NCBI GenBank assembly: GCA_051011415.1
Contig: JBPCTY010000047.1
Coordinates: 19,346-83,345 of the forward strand
DNA from: SZUA-442 sp051011415
GTDB lineage: Bacteria > Actinomycetota > Acidimicrobiia > Spongiisociales > UBA5794
Length of the DNA stretch: 64,000 nt
Reading direction: 5' to 3'
In this document: positions 32,118-40,016 of the stretch, piece after piece
Position numbering within the stretch: position 1 is the stretch's first letter
Layout: every line of letters starts with the position of its first letter
Made by a program: the position numbers and the translations under genes
The notes under the pieces: generated by a model
Told to the model about the DNA's origin: nothing
Databases searched by the model: none
Seen by the model: the letters and a program-made list of their open reading frames with translations, nothing else

Positions 32118-33785
32118 ATGTCTCGAAAGATCCATTCTCAAGACGTAACCATTGGGCCGGCGAGAGCCGGAGCCAGGGCGATGCTCAGAGCAGTTGGCCT
32201 TGGCGAGGATGATTTCGGTCGTTCGCAGGTTGGCGTCGTATCAGCTGGCAACGAAGTGACCCCGTGCAATGTGACAGGCCCGAAGCTGGCAGGTTTCGCA
32301 AAAATCGGCGTCCGCGAAGCTGGTGCGGTCGGTCTCGAGTTTGCAACCATCGCGGTATCTGATGGCATTTCGATGGGTCATGAAGGCATGCGTGCCTCGC
32401 TGGTTTCCCGTGAGGTCATCGCTGATTCCGTAGAGCTTGTCATGCATGCCGAACGCTTCGACGCAATGGTCTCAATCGCCGGTTGCGACAAGTCCCTCCC
32501 TGGCATGCTGATGGCGGCGGCGAGGCACAACCTCCCGTCAGTGTTTCTGTATGGGGGGTCGAGTCTTCCAGGCCGCATCGATGGCAAGGACATCTCGATC
32601 GTGGATGTCTTTGAAGGAATCGGTGCACACTCCGAGGGAAAGATCGATGATGATCGTCTGCTTGCGATAGAGCAGAACGCATGCCCTGGCGCCGGCTCAT
32701 GTGCCGGCATGTTCACGGCAAACACGATGGCGTCAGTTGGTGAAGCAATAGGAATGTCCCTTCCCGGGTCGGCATCTGTACCTGCGGTCGATGCGAGGCT
32801 CGACGATTACGCAAGGCAGTCGGGTGAGGCGGTCGTAGCGCTTCTCGAGGCGGATATCCGACCGAGAGACATCATGACTCGCAAAGCGTTCGAGAACGCG
32901 ATCACCGTGGTCATGGCGCTTGGAGGCTCGACAAATTCTGTGCTTCACCTGATGGCAATTGCGCACGAAGCAGGTGTTGAGCTGACGCTTGAAGACTTCG
33001 ACCGGATTTCTCGACGCACCCCACACATTGGAGATATGAAGCCGTTTGGTCGATATCACATGGTCGATCTCGATCGCATCGGTGGCGTACCCGTGGTTCT
33101 CAAGGCGCTACTCGACGGCGGATTCCTTCACGGCGACACCATGACCGTCACCGGTCGAACGATGGCAGAGAACCTTGTTGAGGTGGCGGTCCCCGCTGAG
33201 CAGGACGTGCTCCTGCCAATCGAGGCTCCGCTCGCGTCGGAGGGAGGAATCGCTGTGCTGCGGGGCTCTCTCGCTCCTGAAGGGGCGGTCGTAAAGATCG
33301 CGGGGATTGAGCTCGATGTGTTCGAAGGAAGGGCGAAGGTTTTCGACGACGAGCAGCATGCGCTCGAGGCGCTGTGGAACCACGAGCTTGAGAAGGGTGA
33401 CGTCGTGGTGATTCGCTACGAAGGGCCGATGGGTGGTCCTGGAATGCGCGAGATGCTTGCAATCACTGCTGCCATCAAGGGTGCAGGCCTTGGCAAGGAC
33501 GTGCTCCTTATTACCGATGGCCGATTCTCCGGCGGAACGACCGGTCTATGTATCGGGCATGTTGCACCTGAAGCTGCTCATGGCGGCCCGATGGGACTTG
33601 TGGCGACGGGCGATCTCATCAGGGTTGACATTCCGAATCGATCGCTTGATCTTCTGATAAGCGACGCAGATCTAGCCGATCGTCGTGAGGCGTTCGAGCC
33701 TGCCGCACCGAGGTACACAACCGGTGCTCTTGCGAAGTACGCGAAACTTGTCGGCTCTGCCGAGACGGGTGCTGTTCTCAGCTAG
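32118..33785 (+). CDS. ilvD: Dihydroxy-acid dehydratase
   Basis: A 555-residue IlvD/Edd enzyme that dehydrates dihydroxy-isovalerate and dihydroxy-methylvalerate in Val/Ile synthesis. The three cluster cysteines are in GNEVTPCN, GCDKSLPGM and GAGSCAGMFTANTM (the arrangement of [2Fe-2S] enzymes), with ALGGSTNSVLHL and TDGRFSGGTTG downstream. It has a TACGAT -10 box 6 nt before the ATG (32106-32111), so it is leaderless and single. No other ilv gene is nearby. Confidence 0.96.
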   Translation: MSRKIHSQDVTIGPARAGARAMLRAVGLGEDDFGRSQVGVVSAGNEVTPCNVTGPKLAGFAKIGVREAGAVGLEFATIAVSDGISMGHEGMRASLVSREVIADSVELVMHAERFDAMVSIAGCDKSLPGMLMAAARHNLPSVFLYGGSSLPGRIDGKDISIVDVFEGIGAHSEGKIDDDRLLAIEQNACPGAGSCAGMFTANTMASVGEAIGMSLPGSASVPAVDARLDDYARQSGEAVVALLEADIRPRDIMTRKAFENAITVVMALGGSTNSVLHLMAIAHEAGVELTLEDFDRISRRTPHIGDMKPFGRYHMVDLDRIGGVPVVLKALLDGGFLHGDTMTVTGRTMAENLVEVAVPAEQDVLLPIEAPLASEGGIAVLRGSLAPEGAVVKIAGIELDVFEGRAKVFDDEQHALEALWNHELEKGDVVVIRYEGPMGGPGMREMLAITAAIKGAGLGKDVLLITDGRFSGGTTGLCIGHVAPEAAHGGPMGLVATGDLIRVDIPNRSLDLLISDADLADRREAFEPAAPRYTTGALAKYAKLVGSAETGAVLS

Positions 33786-33824
33786 AAGATGATGTCGAGG
33801 CCGGATGTAGCACCTGCTCCGTAC

Positions 33825-33830
33825 TACGTT
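33825..33830 (+). promoter_or_regulatory. -10 box of the selenoprotein gene
   Basis: TACGTT ends 6 nt before the ATG at 33837. This supports that ATG, upstream of the TGA, as the true start and argues against initiation at the GTG at 33888. Confidence 0.55.
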
Positions 33831-33836
33831 GGCACT

Positions 33837-34091
33837 ATGCAAATCTCACTCGAATACTGCGCAGCCTGAGGCTATACCGACCGTGCCGTGAGCACGGTTC
33901 AGGAAGTTCTTGGCAAGTACGAGCACCACATCGACGGTGTGACTCTCATCCCGTCCCGCGGTGGTGTGTTTGAAGTTCTGGTAGGCGACACTCTCGTTTA
34001 CTCGAAGAAGGAGACCGGTCGACACGCCGAACCAGGAGAAGTCCTGGTTGCTGTGACTGAAGTGCTCGGGCCAGTACCGGAACAGGCCTAG
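33837..34091 (+). CDS. SelW-like (Rdx family) selenoprotein with in-frame TGA
   Basis: An 84-residue thioredoxin-like protein read through TGA at 33867-33869 as selenocysteine 11: MQISLEYCAA-U-GYTDRA. This gives CxxU (Cys8, Sec11) at the end of the first strand, exactly where SelW/SelT/SelH/Rdx proteins have CxxC or CxxU. The C-terminal body has RGGVFEVLVGDTLVYSKKE and GRHAEPGEVL, the GVFEV and SKK motifs of the family, all in the same frame as the N-terminus. TACGTT is 6 nt before the ATG. A stop-then-GTG reading would leave a protein without its redox motif. The likely role is thiol/selenol redox; the partner is unknown. SelA, SelB, SelC and SelD must be elsewhere. Confidence 0.9.
33880..33898 (+). 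promoter_or_regulatory. Bacterial SECIS-like hairpin
   Basis: Ten nt after the TGA a 7-bp perfect stem forms: ACCGTGC (33880-33886) with GCACGGT (33892-33898), closed by the 5-nt loop CGTGA. There is a G as the second loop base (33888), as in bacterial SECIS elements. The loop starts 17 nt past the UGA, within the spacing known for SelB recruitment. Confidence 0.75.
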
Positions 34092-34122
34092 AACTCAGCC
34101 TCGAGTACCCGGTGTGCGCAGG

Positions 34123-34128
34123 TACCTT
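34123..34128 (+). promoter_or_regulatory. -10 box of the zinc-ribbon gene
   Basis: TACCTT ends 6 nt before the ATG at 34135 and selects it over the GTG at 34114. Confidence 0.45.
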
Positions 34129-34134
34129 TGCGCC

Positions 34135-34329
34135 ATGCCTTCTGGTCGCTCGAACACCATTCTGATCGCGGATCTGCTGTCTCACGATGGCCCGCACCTT
34201 CGCGTGGCCGATGACTTCGTTCGAGCCCAGTGCACGCAATGCGGAGACGCGCTCACACACGATCCTCGTTACGACGAGTGGGGTGCGTATTGCACCGACT
34301 GCTGGAGCTCTACGGGTCACCTTCGCTGA
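34135..34329 (+). CDS. Small zinc-ribbon protein
   Basis: A 64-residue protein. The C-terminal half has two CxxC knuckles, AQCTQCGD and YCTDCWS, separated by 19 residues, typical of a zinc ribbon. The N-terminus (IADLLSHDGPHLRVADDF) is unassigned. I do not recognise a family. It follows the selenoprotein gene by 43 bp but has its own leaderless box, so it need not be co-transcribed. It could be a DNA/RNA-binding adaptor or a metal-binding protein. Confidence 0.6.
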   Translation: MPSGRSNTILIADLLSHDGPHLRVADDFVRAQCTQCGDALTHDPRYDEWGAYCTDCWSSTGHLR

Positions 34330-34331
34330 GT

Positions 34332-35897
34332 TCAGTCGACCCAGGCTGGTGCATTCCTGTCGAGCGTGATCGGCTCGCCGTCCACATAGGTCGCGAGCAC
34401 TTGTGCGTCGTGGATTGCTTGAGCGTCCGCCACGGATGGATCTGTGTCGAGGACCACAAAGTCGGCCGGTGATCCAATGTGAAGCGGAGTCGGCTCATGC
34501 AACGATCGAGCTGCACCTTGTGTAAAGAGGGCGAGTGAGTCCAACGGCGCAAGTGCCTCGTCCGGCAAGATGCCATATCGATCGATGGCAGCAGCCATGC
34601 CCCAGAGCGGGTGGGGCGGCTCTACCGGGCTGTCCGACGAACCAGCCAGCGGAATGCCGGCGTCTGTCATCGATCTGAATGGGTACACCCACCCCCTGCG
34701 GGACTCTCCGACCCGTTTGAACAGCCAATCAGACTCCGATGCGAGAAAGGCCGGCTGGACACAAGCGGTGGTACCCGATTGTGCGAACCGGACGATCTGC
34801 TCGGGACTCAGGATCGAGGCATGTTCCATTCGGAGTCGGTCCGGATCGGCTCCTGCGGCGATGAGTGTCTCGAAGACATCAAGCACTCCATCGACGGCCC
34901 GGTCCCCGATGGCATGGATGCACACCGATCCTCCAAGGTCGATCGAGTGCTGAGCGATAGCGGCGTCCGCGGCTGTGAGGCGATACGTACCCACTCCAGA
35001 ATCGTCTGCGAACGCTGAGTGCATTGCCGCTGTGTGACCACCGAGACTCCCATCCGCAAATCGTTTCACCCCGTGCCAACGAAGACGGGGGCCGGACGTC
35101 GTGAGCACGTCGGCCGCGTGTTCGAGCATGCGAGGGTCGTCGGTGATGGCGATCCCGAACACGTTGATGGGTAGTTCGCTTGCGACGGATCTCCAAAGCT
35201 CTAGCTCTGCCTCCAGCTGCTCGGAGGGCTGCTCCCCGTAGCCCATCATCGCTCCGATCGACGTGATACCGAGACCAGCCAATCGATGAAGGCCCGCAAT
35301 CAACTGCGCCGGTTGGAGTCCTTGGCCGCGGGCGAGTGCTGGGGAGATGAGGCTCGCAGCGGTTTCCCTGAGGACACCTGTCGGCCTTCCCGCCTGGTCA
35401 CGGTCGATCGACCCACCGTCGGGGTCGTCCGTGGCAGCAGATATACCGGACTGGTCCAGCGCAAAACTGTTGGCGACAGCGATGTGACCGCAGTACCGGT
35501 AGATCACCAGAGGTCGGTCAGGCACTGCGCGGTCGAGATCGGCTCGACCGGGCAGACGACCCTCTTGAAGGTGCTCATCGTCGAGGCGGGTTGCTACGAC
35601 AGGGGACTCTGGGTCAATCGTGTCAGCGAAGGCCGCAATACGTTCGATCATGTCGTCGATCGACGTTGCATTCTTGAGGGAGCAGCCAGCAAGAAGTGAT
35701 GCATACGGAGCGGCATGAATATGGGCGTCCCTGAAGCCAGGGACGATCGTGGCTCCTGGGAACTGCTCTTCAGATCTTCCGGAAGCAAGCAGATCATCAC
35801 GCTCACCAATTGCAGCAACGCGGGCACCGTCGATAAGGATCGCTGAGCCCGCTCGTCCTGCGCCCGTTACGACTGATTGTGCGGATACGACCTTCAC
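34332..35897 (-). CDS. Amidohydrolase family protein (YtcJ-like)
   Basis: A 521-residue metal-dependent hydrolase of the amidohydrolase superfamily (Amidohydro_3). It has PGFRDAHIHAAPYA (HxH metal site) and a central HAIGDRAVDGVLD motif with the metal-binding His, then ASILSPEQIVRFAQ and SDSPVEPPHPLWGM (the Asp in SSDSP is the proton shuttle). Family members hydrolyse exocyclic amides and amidines; the substrate is unknown. It is ATGA-coupled to the inositol-phosphatase-like gene upstream, so the two form an operon. Confidence 0.9.
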   Translation of the reverse strand: MKVVSAQSVVTGAGRAGSAILIDGARVAAIGERDDLLASGRSEEQFPGATIVPGFRDAHIHAAPYASLLAGCSLKNATSIDDMIERIAAFADTIDPESPVVATRLDDEHLQEGRLPGRADLDRAVPDRPLVIYRYCGHIAVANSFALDQSGISAATDDPDGGSIDRDQAGRPTGVLRETAASLISPALARGQGLQPAQLIAGLHRLAGLGITSIGAMMGYGEQPSEQLEAELELWRSVASELPINVFGIAITDDPRMLEHAADVLTTSGPRLRWHGVKRFADGSLGGHTAAMHSAFADDSGVGTYRLTAADAAIAQHSIDLGGSVCIHAIGDRAVDGVLDVFETLIAAGADPDRLRMEHASILSPEQIVRFAQSGTTACVQPAFLASESDWLFKRVGESRRGWVYPFRSMTDAGIPLAGSSDSPVEPPHPLWGMAAAIDRYGILPDEALAPLDSLALFTQGAARSLHEPTPLHIGSPADFVVLDTDPSVADAQAIHDAQVLATYVDGEPITLDRNAPAWVD

Positions 35898-36685
35898 GGT
35901 TCAATCAAACCGAGCGGCATGTACGACTCAACAACGGTCCGGAAGTCTTGATGGATGTGGCCGTTTGATGCCACGACCAGTCCCATGAATGGGGTCGAAT
36001 CCCGGCCTATCGGATCGGTCACAATGCCGCCGGCTTCCCGCACAAGAAGAAGTCCAGCCGCCCCGTCCCATGGAGCGATGCCAAGCTCCCAATAGCCATC
36101 GAACCGGCCGGCGGCAACCCACGCAAGATCGAGAGCGGCCGACCCAAAGCGTCTGAGTCCGTTCACTTCTCTCAACATCTCCCTCACGACAACGGCGAGT
36201 TCATCGGCTTTCTCGTCGTGGTCGTATGGAAACCCGGTTGCGACTACGCACCGTTCGAGTTCCTCCTCGGTTGAGACGCTGACGACATGGCCATTGAGAC
36301 GCGTGCCCTCGCCCTCGACAGCTGTAAACAGCTCATCTCTAAGTGGGTCGTACACCGCGGCGACCTTGGCGATGCCTCCCTCATAAAGCGCAATTGAAAT
36401 GGAGACCTGTGGAATCGAGTGGACGAAGTTCACCGTTCCGTCGAGGGGATCGACGATCCAGAGCCTTCCATCTGCCACATCGCCACCGCTCTCCTCAGCC
36501 AGGATCGCATCGTCTGGTCGATGGATGCGAAGAAGGGAGATGATCTCCTCCTCCGACGCATGGTCGACTGCCGTCACCGGGTCGAACTTGCCCTTGTACT
36601 CGGGATCAGGTGGCGAGCCGAAGTACTTCGCCACGACTTCTCCGCCTGCTTTTGCTGCTGCTATCGCAACGTGAAGATCGTCCAT
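35894..36685 (-). CDS. Inositol monophosphatase family protein
   Basis: A 263-residue Mg2+-dependent phosphatase. The metal-site motifs are in order: LAEESGGD (Glu), WIVDPLDGTVNFVHSIP (DPxDGT, metal site) and ELGIAPWDGAAGLLLVREAGG (WD). Substrates could be myo-inositol-1-P, histidinol-P or PAP. The ATG at 36685 has TACTGT 6 nt upstream (36692-36697), and the longer frame to 37159 is antisense to lnt and rejected. It is the first gene of an operon with the YtcJ-like amidohydrolase. Confidence 0.9.
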   Translation of the reverse strand: MDDLHVAIAAAKAGGEVVAKYFGSPPDPEYKGKFDPVTAVDHASEEEIISLLRIHRPDDAILAEESGGDVADGRLWIVDPLDGTVNFVHSIPQVSISIALYEGGIAKVAAVYDPLRDELFTAVEGEGTRLNGHVVSVSTEEELERCVVATGFPYDHDEKADELAVVVREMLREVNGLRRFGSAALDLAWVAAGRFDGYWELGIAPWDGAAGLLLVREAGGIVTDPIGRDSTPFMGLVVASNGHIHQDFRTVVESYMPLGLIEP

Positions 36686-36767
36686 GATGAAACAGTAGAC
36701 AGACCGCAGACTGGTGGCGTCAGAGAACTCAGAACTGATTGCGACGCCCGTCTCTATCCTCTCGGCC

Positions 36768-38255
36768 ATGGTCCCCGTTCTCCTGGTTGCGCTGAGTGCC
36801 GTCCTCATGTGGGCATCGTTTCCTCCGCTGGGGATTGCTCCGCTTGCATTCATTGCCCCCGTTCCTCTGTTTCTTGCGATACGACGCGTCGAGCGGCTGT
36901 CCGTTGCGGCCGTGCTCGGGTTTGCGTGGGGCGCAGCCTTCTTTGGCCTGCTGCTCAACTGGCTCATGGTCCTGGGGTTTGTTGCGTGGTTCCCACTCTC
37001 GATCTTGATGGGGACCTTCACGGCGGCGTACGTCGTACTGATTTGGGTCTTCAGGCTCTGGCCTCCTTGGCGCTGGTGGTTGATTGCCGTCGGTGGATGG
37101 GTGGCGTTGGAATGGGTTCGAGGGCGCTTCCCATTCGGCGGGTTCCCTTGGGGCGACATCGGCTATCCAGCAGCGGGTCTTCCAGGAGCAATTGGCGCGG
37201 TGCAGTGGATTGGTCCGGCTGGGTGGACGGTGCTTGTGGTGTCGTTCGCAGCGGGGCTGACGCTCGTGATCGAGAACAGGAAGGACTGGCGACCCGTTGT
37301 CGATTCGGCGAGCGTCATCGCACTGCTGGTGATAGCAGGCGCATTCCTCTCCCCGTCTCCTGCTGCGCAGGTGTGGCGCACCGCCATTGTGCAGGGAGGT
37401 TCGCCGTGTCCCCAGACGCGTTGTCAGAACGAGAACGAGCGGATCTATGAGCGTCACATCGAGTTGACGAAGGAGATTCCGGAGGGCTCGGTCGAGTACG
37501 TGATCTGGCCGGAGAACTCGACGGGAACTCCATATGAACCAGAGAACAACGATGCTGTACGGAACGAAATCATTGAGCAGGCGCGAAGGCTCGATGCCTA
37601 CATTCTCGTGTCGGGCACCAGGCTTGAGGGCGACCAGCAGTTCTACAACGTGAACATCCTCTACTCCCCTCAGGGGGTGAAGGTTGGCGAGTACCTGAAG
37701 CGCCACCCTGTGCCGTTTGGCGAGTTCGTGCCGTTGCGGGGTCTGTTCGATTTCGTGCCCCAGCTCGACCGAGTGCCTCGTGACATGGTGCGGGGAACCG
37801 AGCCGATTGTGTTCACCACCGAGCAGGGGGTGCTTGGCAGTCTGATCTCATTTGAGGGGTCCTTTGCGAGGTCCATGCGTTCGACCGCACGTGCTGGGGC
37901 TGAACTGATGACGGTGACAACCAACACTTCCACGTACGGCAAATCGCCTGCGACCGATCAGGCGATTGCGATGGTCAGAGTCAATGCGTCAGCCGCTGGC
38001 CTGGACACGGCATATGCGTCGATCACGGGGAAGTCAACCTTCCTCCAGGCGAACGGCGATCGTGGGCGCTCGACCGAGCAACTCGAAGAGCAGGTGCTCT
38101 ATGGAACGCTCCAGTTCAACGCCGATGTTCCGACCCTATGGGTGCGATTTGGGGACGTCCTTGCGTGGGTTGCGATGATCGCTGGCCTGCTCGCAGTCGT
38201 CGCGCGAGGTCGCCGTGATCCTGCGTCAGCTGATCGCGACGATCGTCCCTCCTGA
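36768..38255 (+). CDS. lnt: Apolipoprotein N-acyltransferase with Ser in place of catalytic Cys
   Basis: A 495-residue membrane enzyme: about seven N-terminal helices, then a nitrilase (CN hydrolase) domain and a final TM helix. It should N-acylate the lipid-modified Cys of lipoproteins in the periplasmic leaflet. The triad Glu (E249 in WPENS) and Lys (K311 in YLKRHPVPFGEFVP) are intact, but the nucleophile position reads SLISFEGSF: Ser361 where Lnt has Cys (CYE/CFE). So activity is doubtful or altered. TATCCT (36755-36760) is 7 nt before the ATG at 36768, so I take this start over the GTG at 36714. Confidence 0.83.
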   Translation: MVPVLLVALSAVLMWASFPPLGIAPLAFIAPVPLFLAIRRVERLSVAAVLGFAWGAAFFGLLLNWLMVLGFVAWFPLSILMGTFTAAYVVLIWVFRLWPPWRWWLIAVGGWVALEWVRGRFPFGGFPWGDIGYPAAGLPGAIGAVQWIGPAGWTVLVVSFAAGLTLVIENRKDWRPVVDSASVIALLVIAGAFLSPSPAAQVWRTAIVQGGSPCPQTRCQNENERIYERHIELTKEIPEGSVEYVIWPENSTGTPYEPENNDAVRNEIIEQARRLDAYILVSGTRLEGDQQFYNVNILYSPQGVKVGEYLKRHPVPFGEFVPLRGLFDFVPQLDRVPRDMVRGTEPIVFTTEQGVLGSLISFEGSFARSMRSTARAGAELMTVTTNTSTYGKSPATDQAIAMVRVNASAAGLDTAYASITGKSTFLQANGDRGRSTEQLEEQVLYGTLQFNADVPTLWVRFGDVLAWVAMIAGLLAVVARGRRDPASADRDDRPS

Positions 38256-38262
38256 GTTGGTT

Positions 38263-38292
38263 TTGCACGTTCCCGGTAGTGGTAAGTAGACT
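38263..38292 (+). promoter_or_regulatory. Promoter of the small zinc protein gene
   Basis: TTGCAC (38263-38268), an 18-bp spacer and TAGACT (38287-38292) form a plausible sigma-70-type promoter just after lnt. A start near 38300 would give a leader of about 88 nt with the structured region below. Confidence 0.45.
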
Positions 38293-38316
38293 CTCGGCTC
38301 CCGAGATCTTTCGGTG

Positions 38317-38350
38317 CCGTCCGCGCGGGCATTTTTGCCCATAAGGACGG
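38317..38350 (+). promoter_or_regulatory. Two-tier hairpin in the leader of the small zinc protein
   Basis: The outer stem CCGTCC (38317-38322) pairs with GGACGG (38345-38350). An inner stem GGGCA (38327-38331) pairs with TGCCC (38336-38340), with a four-T loop. It lies between the promoter and the ribosome-binding site. It is not a terminator, since no U-run follows. Confidence 0.5.
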
Positions 38351-38387
38351 TTCCTTACTGAAGTACGGAAGAAAGGTACATACGTAC

Positions 38388-38579
38388 ATGTCTGACATCC
38401 TCAAGGCTTCGCGGCCCAAGGGTCGGTCTCGTCGTCCGAAGACGTACGACGAGGATCGGCAGTGCGCTCACGGTGAGTGCACGACCCAACTCTCGCGGTA
38501 CAACCGTGCAGAGTTTTGTCACACTCATCGGCCAGTGCGCTACCCGCGTCTGCGCGGTGTCCTGACGAGCGAGGAATAA
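38388..38579 (+). CDS. Small Cys/His-rich basic protein
   Basis: A 63-residue protein. A basic N-terminus (KASRPKGRSRRPK) is followed by QCAHGECTTQLSRYNRAEFCHTHRP, with Cys and His spaced CxxxxC...CxxH, so one zinc is likely to be bound. I have seen similar small actinobacterial proteins but know no function; RNA or DNA binding is plausible. AAGAAAGG precedes the ATG. Its leader of about 88 nt carries a two-tier hairpin (38317-38350) and a strong terminator lies 30 bp after the stop, so this is a self-contained, regulated unit. Confidence 0.7.
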   Translation: MSDILKASRPKGRSRRPKTYDEDRQCAHGECTTQLSRYNRAEFCHTHRPVRYPRLRGVLTSEE

Positions 38580-38609
38580 CCCGCTCACACGGATTGCACA
38601 ACCATGAAG

Positions 38610-38636
38610 AAGAGCCCCGGTTCCGCCGGGGCTCTT
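38610..38636. terminator. Bidirectional hairpin terminator
   Basis: An 11-bp perfect stem (38610-38620 with 38626-38636, loop TTCCG) lies between the convergent zinc-protein and aminotransferase genes. It begins AAGAGCCCCGG and ends with CTCTT, so it can serve both strands. Confidence 0.85.
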
Positions 38637-38691
38637 CTGTGTTGTTGATGGAGTCGAAGCATCGCTCGGAGCGGCGCACCGATGTAACCCC

Positions 38692-39960
38692 TCAGGACTC
38701 GTAAGCAGCGATTCCTTCGGCGAGAATGTCGATGCCTTGATCCAACTCCTCGGTTGTCACGTTGAGGGGTGGAATGAAGCGAATGACGTTCCCATCAGGT
38801 CCGCAATTCAGGATCAACAGACCCGCATCCAACGCATGGTTGTTGATTGCATCCCACGCCGCAGGGTTCGGAGTGTTGCCTCCATCGACAAGTTCGATCC
38901 CGATCATCAGTCCAAGTCCCCGCACATCACCGATCGTGGCGTGACGGTCCTTGAGAGCATTCCATCTGGCGAAGGCATGCTCGCTCAACGCAGGCACACC
39001 TGGGACGACCTTCCGAAGCTCAGCAACGGTCGCCGCTGATGCTGCACACGACACAGGGTTGCCACCAAAGGTCGTTCCGTGTGAGCCAGGTGTCCACTGG
39101 TCAAGAAGCTTCTCATTGGCTGCCACCCCGGACAGCGGCAATCCGTTGGCGATGGCTTTGCCGAGCACGAGGACGTCGGGTCGGACGTCGTAGACCTGGC
39201 TAGTGAACCAGTCGCCCGTGCGTCCGAACCCGGTCTGGACTTCGTCCATGATCAGCAGTATTCCGTGCTCATCTGCAATCGCTCTGATCGCATGAATGAA
39301 CTCCCTACTTGCTGGGTAGTACCCGCCTTCTCCTTGCATCGGCTCGATCAGGAAGGCGGCCACTTCTGTCGGGGTGACCTCGTACTTGAACAGCATCTCG
39401 AGTTCACGCAGAGCGTGTGCATTCGCTTCTTCCTGGGATACTCCCCATCCGAACGGATGGGGATACGGGACGACGAAGGTCGAAGGAACGAGTGGCATGT
39501 AGCCCTGCCGATACTTCGCTTTCGAGGTCGTGTAGGTAACCGAACCCATGGTTCGACCGTGGAAGCCCCCACGGAAGGTGATGACTCCCTGGCGTCCGGT
39601 CGTCTTTCGAGCGAGCTTCACCGAGGCTTCAACTGCCTCCGCCCCGGAGTTCAGGAACAGCATCTTGTCAATCGTGTCAGGCGCCACGTCGAGGATCGCT
39701 TCGGCGGCCTCGACGAGGCTTGCGTACATAAACGATCCGCCGGCATGCCAGACCTTGTTCAACTGTGCTTGAGCGGCAGCCACAACCGCGTCCGGTCTGT
39801 GGCCGAGGTTGGTCGTTGCAATCCCGCAGGCAAAGTCGAGGTACTGCTTTCCGTCGGCGGCTGTGAGCCAACTTCCCTTGCCCTCGATCATCTGATGGTC
39901 GCTGTCGGCAGCGATTACGGGTGCAATTACGTTGTGGAACCTGTCCTGTACTTGTGTCAC
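38692..39960 (-). CDS. Class III aminotransferase (GABA/acetylornithine type)
   Basis: A 422-residue fold-type I enzyme of the GabT/ArgD class. It has NSGAEAVEASVKLARK, GGFHGRTMGSV, DEVQTGFGRTG and the Schiff-base lysine in VLGKAIANGLPLSG. GABA, ornithine and beta-alanine transaminases share these. The GTG start is preceded by GGAGAAA. It is next to a palindromic stretch in a 154-bp gap from the enoyl-CoA hydratase gene. A link to the PuuD-like amidotransferase at 12.7 kb is speculative. Confidence 0.87.
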   Translation of the reverse strand: MTQVQDRFHNVIAPVIAADSDHQMIEGKGSWLTAADGKQYLDFACGIATTNLGHRPDAVVAAAQAQLNKVWHAGGSFMYASLVEAAEAILDVAPDTIDKMLFLNSGAEAVEASVKLARKTTGRQGVITFRGGFHGRTMGSVTYTTSKAKYRQGYMPLVPSTFVVPYPHPFGWGVSQEEANAHALRELEMLFKYEVTPTEVAAFLIEPMQGEGGYYPASREFIHAIRAIADEHGILLIMDEVQTGFGRTGDWFTSQVYDVRPDVLVLGKAIANGLPLSGVAANEKLLDQWTPGSHGTTFGGNPVSCAASAATVAELRKVVPGVPALSEHAFARWNALKDRHATIGDVRGLGLMIGIELVDGGNTPNPAAWDAINNHALDAGLLILNCGPDGNVIRFIPPLNVTTEELDQGIDILAEGIAAYES

Positions 39961-39996
39961 GAGTTTCTCCGTTCTGTGTGGTGGTTTGGGATGACG

Positions 39997-40016
39997 CGTA
40001 GAACGGAGCGTCTACG
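39997..40016. promoter_or_regulatory. Inverted repeat upstream of the class III aminotransferase gene
   Basis: CGTAGA, 8 nt, then TCTACG: a 6-bp dyad about 40 bp before the GTG start. It could be an operator for a dimeric regulator. It has no strong support beyond its symmetry. Confidence 0.3.

Noticed and set aside
33867..33869. TGA as tryptophan (alternative genetic code)
   Set aside because: Other genes end at TGA (e.g. ATGA overlaps) and use TGG for Trp; TGA here aligns with Cys/Sec in SelW.
33888..34091. Stand-alone 67-residue ORF starting at GTG
   Set aside because: It lacks the redox motif; the frame continues upstream through TGA to an ATG with a leaderless promoter and the SelW N-terminus.
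36686..37159. N-terminal extension of the IMPase-like gene
   Set aside because: It is antisense to lnt; the IMPase family N-terminus starts at 36685 with a -10 box 6 nt upstream.
37848..37850. A second selenocysteine codon at the Lnt nucleophile
   Set aside because: The codon is TCA (Ser), not TGA.
38317..38350. Terminator of lnt
   Set aside because: No U-tract follows; it lies between a plausible promoter and the ribosome-binding site of the next gene.
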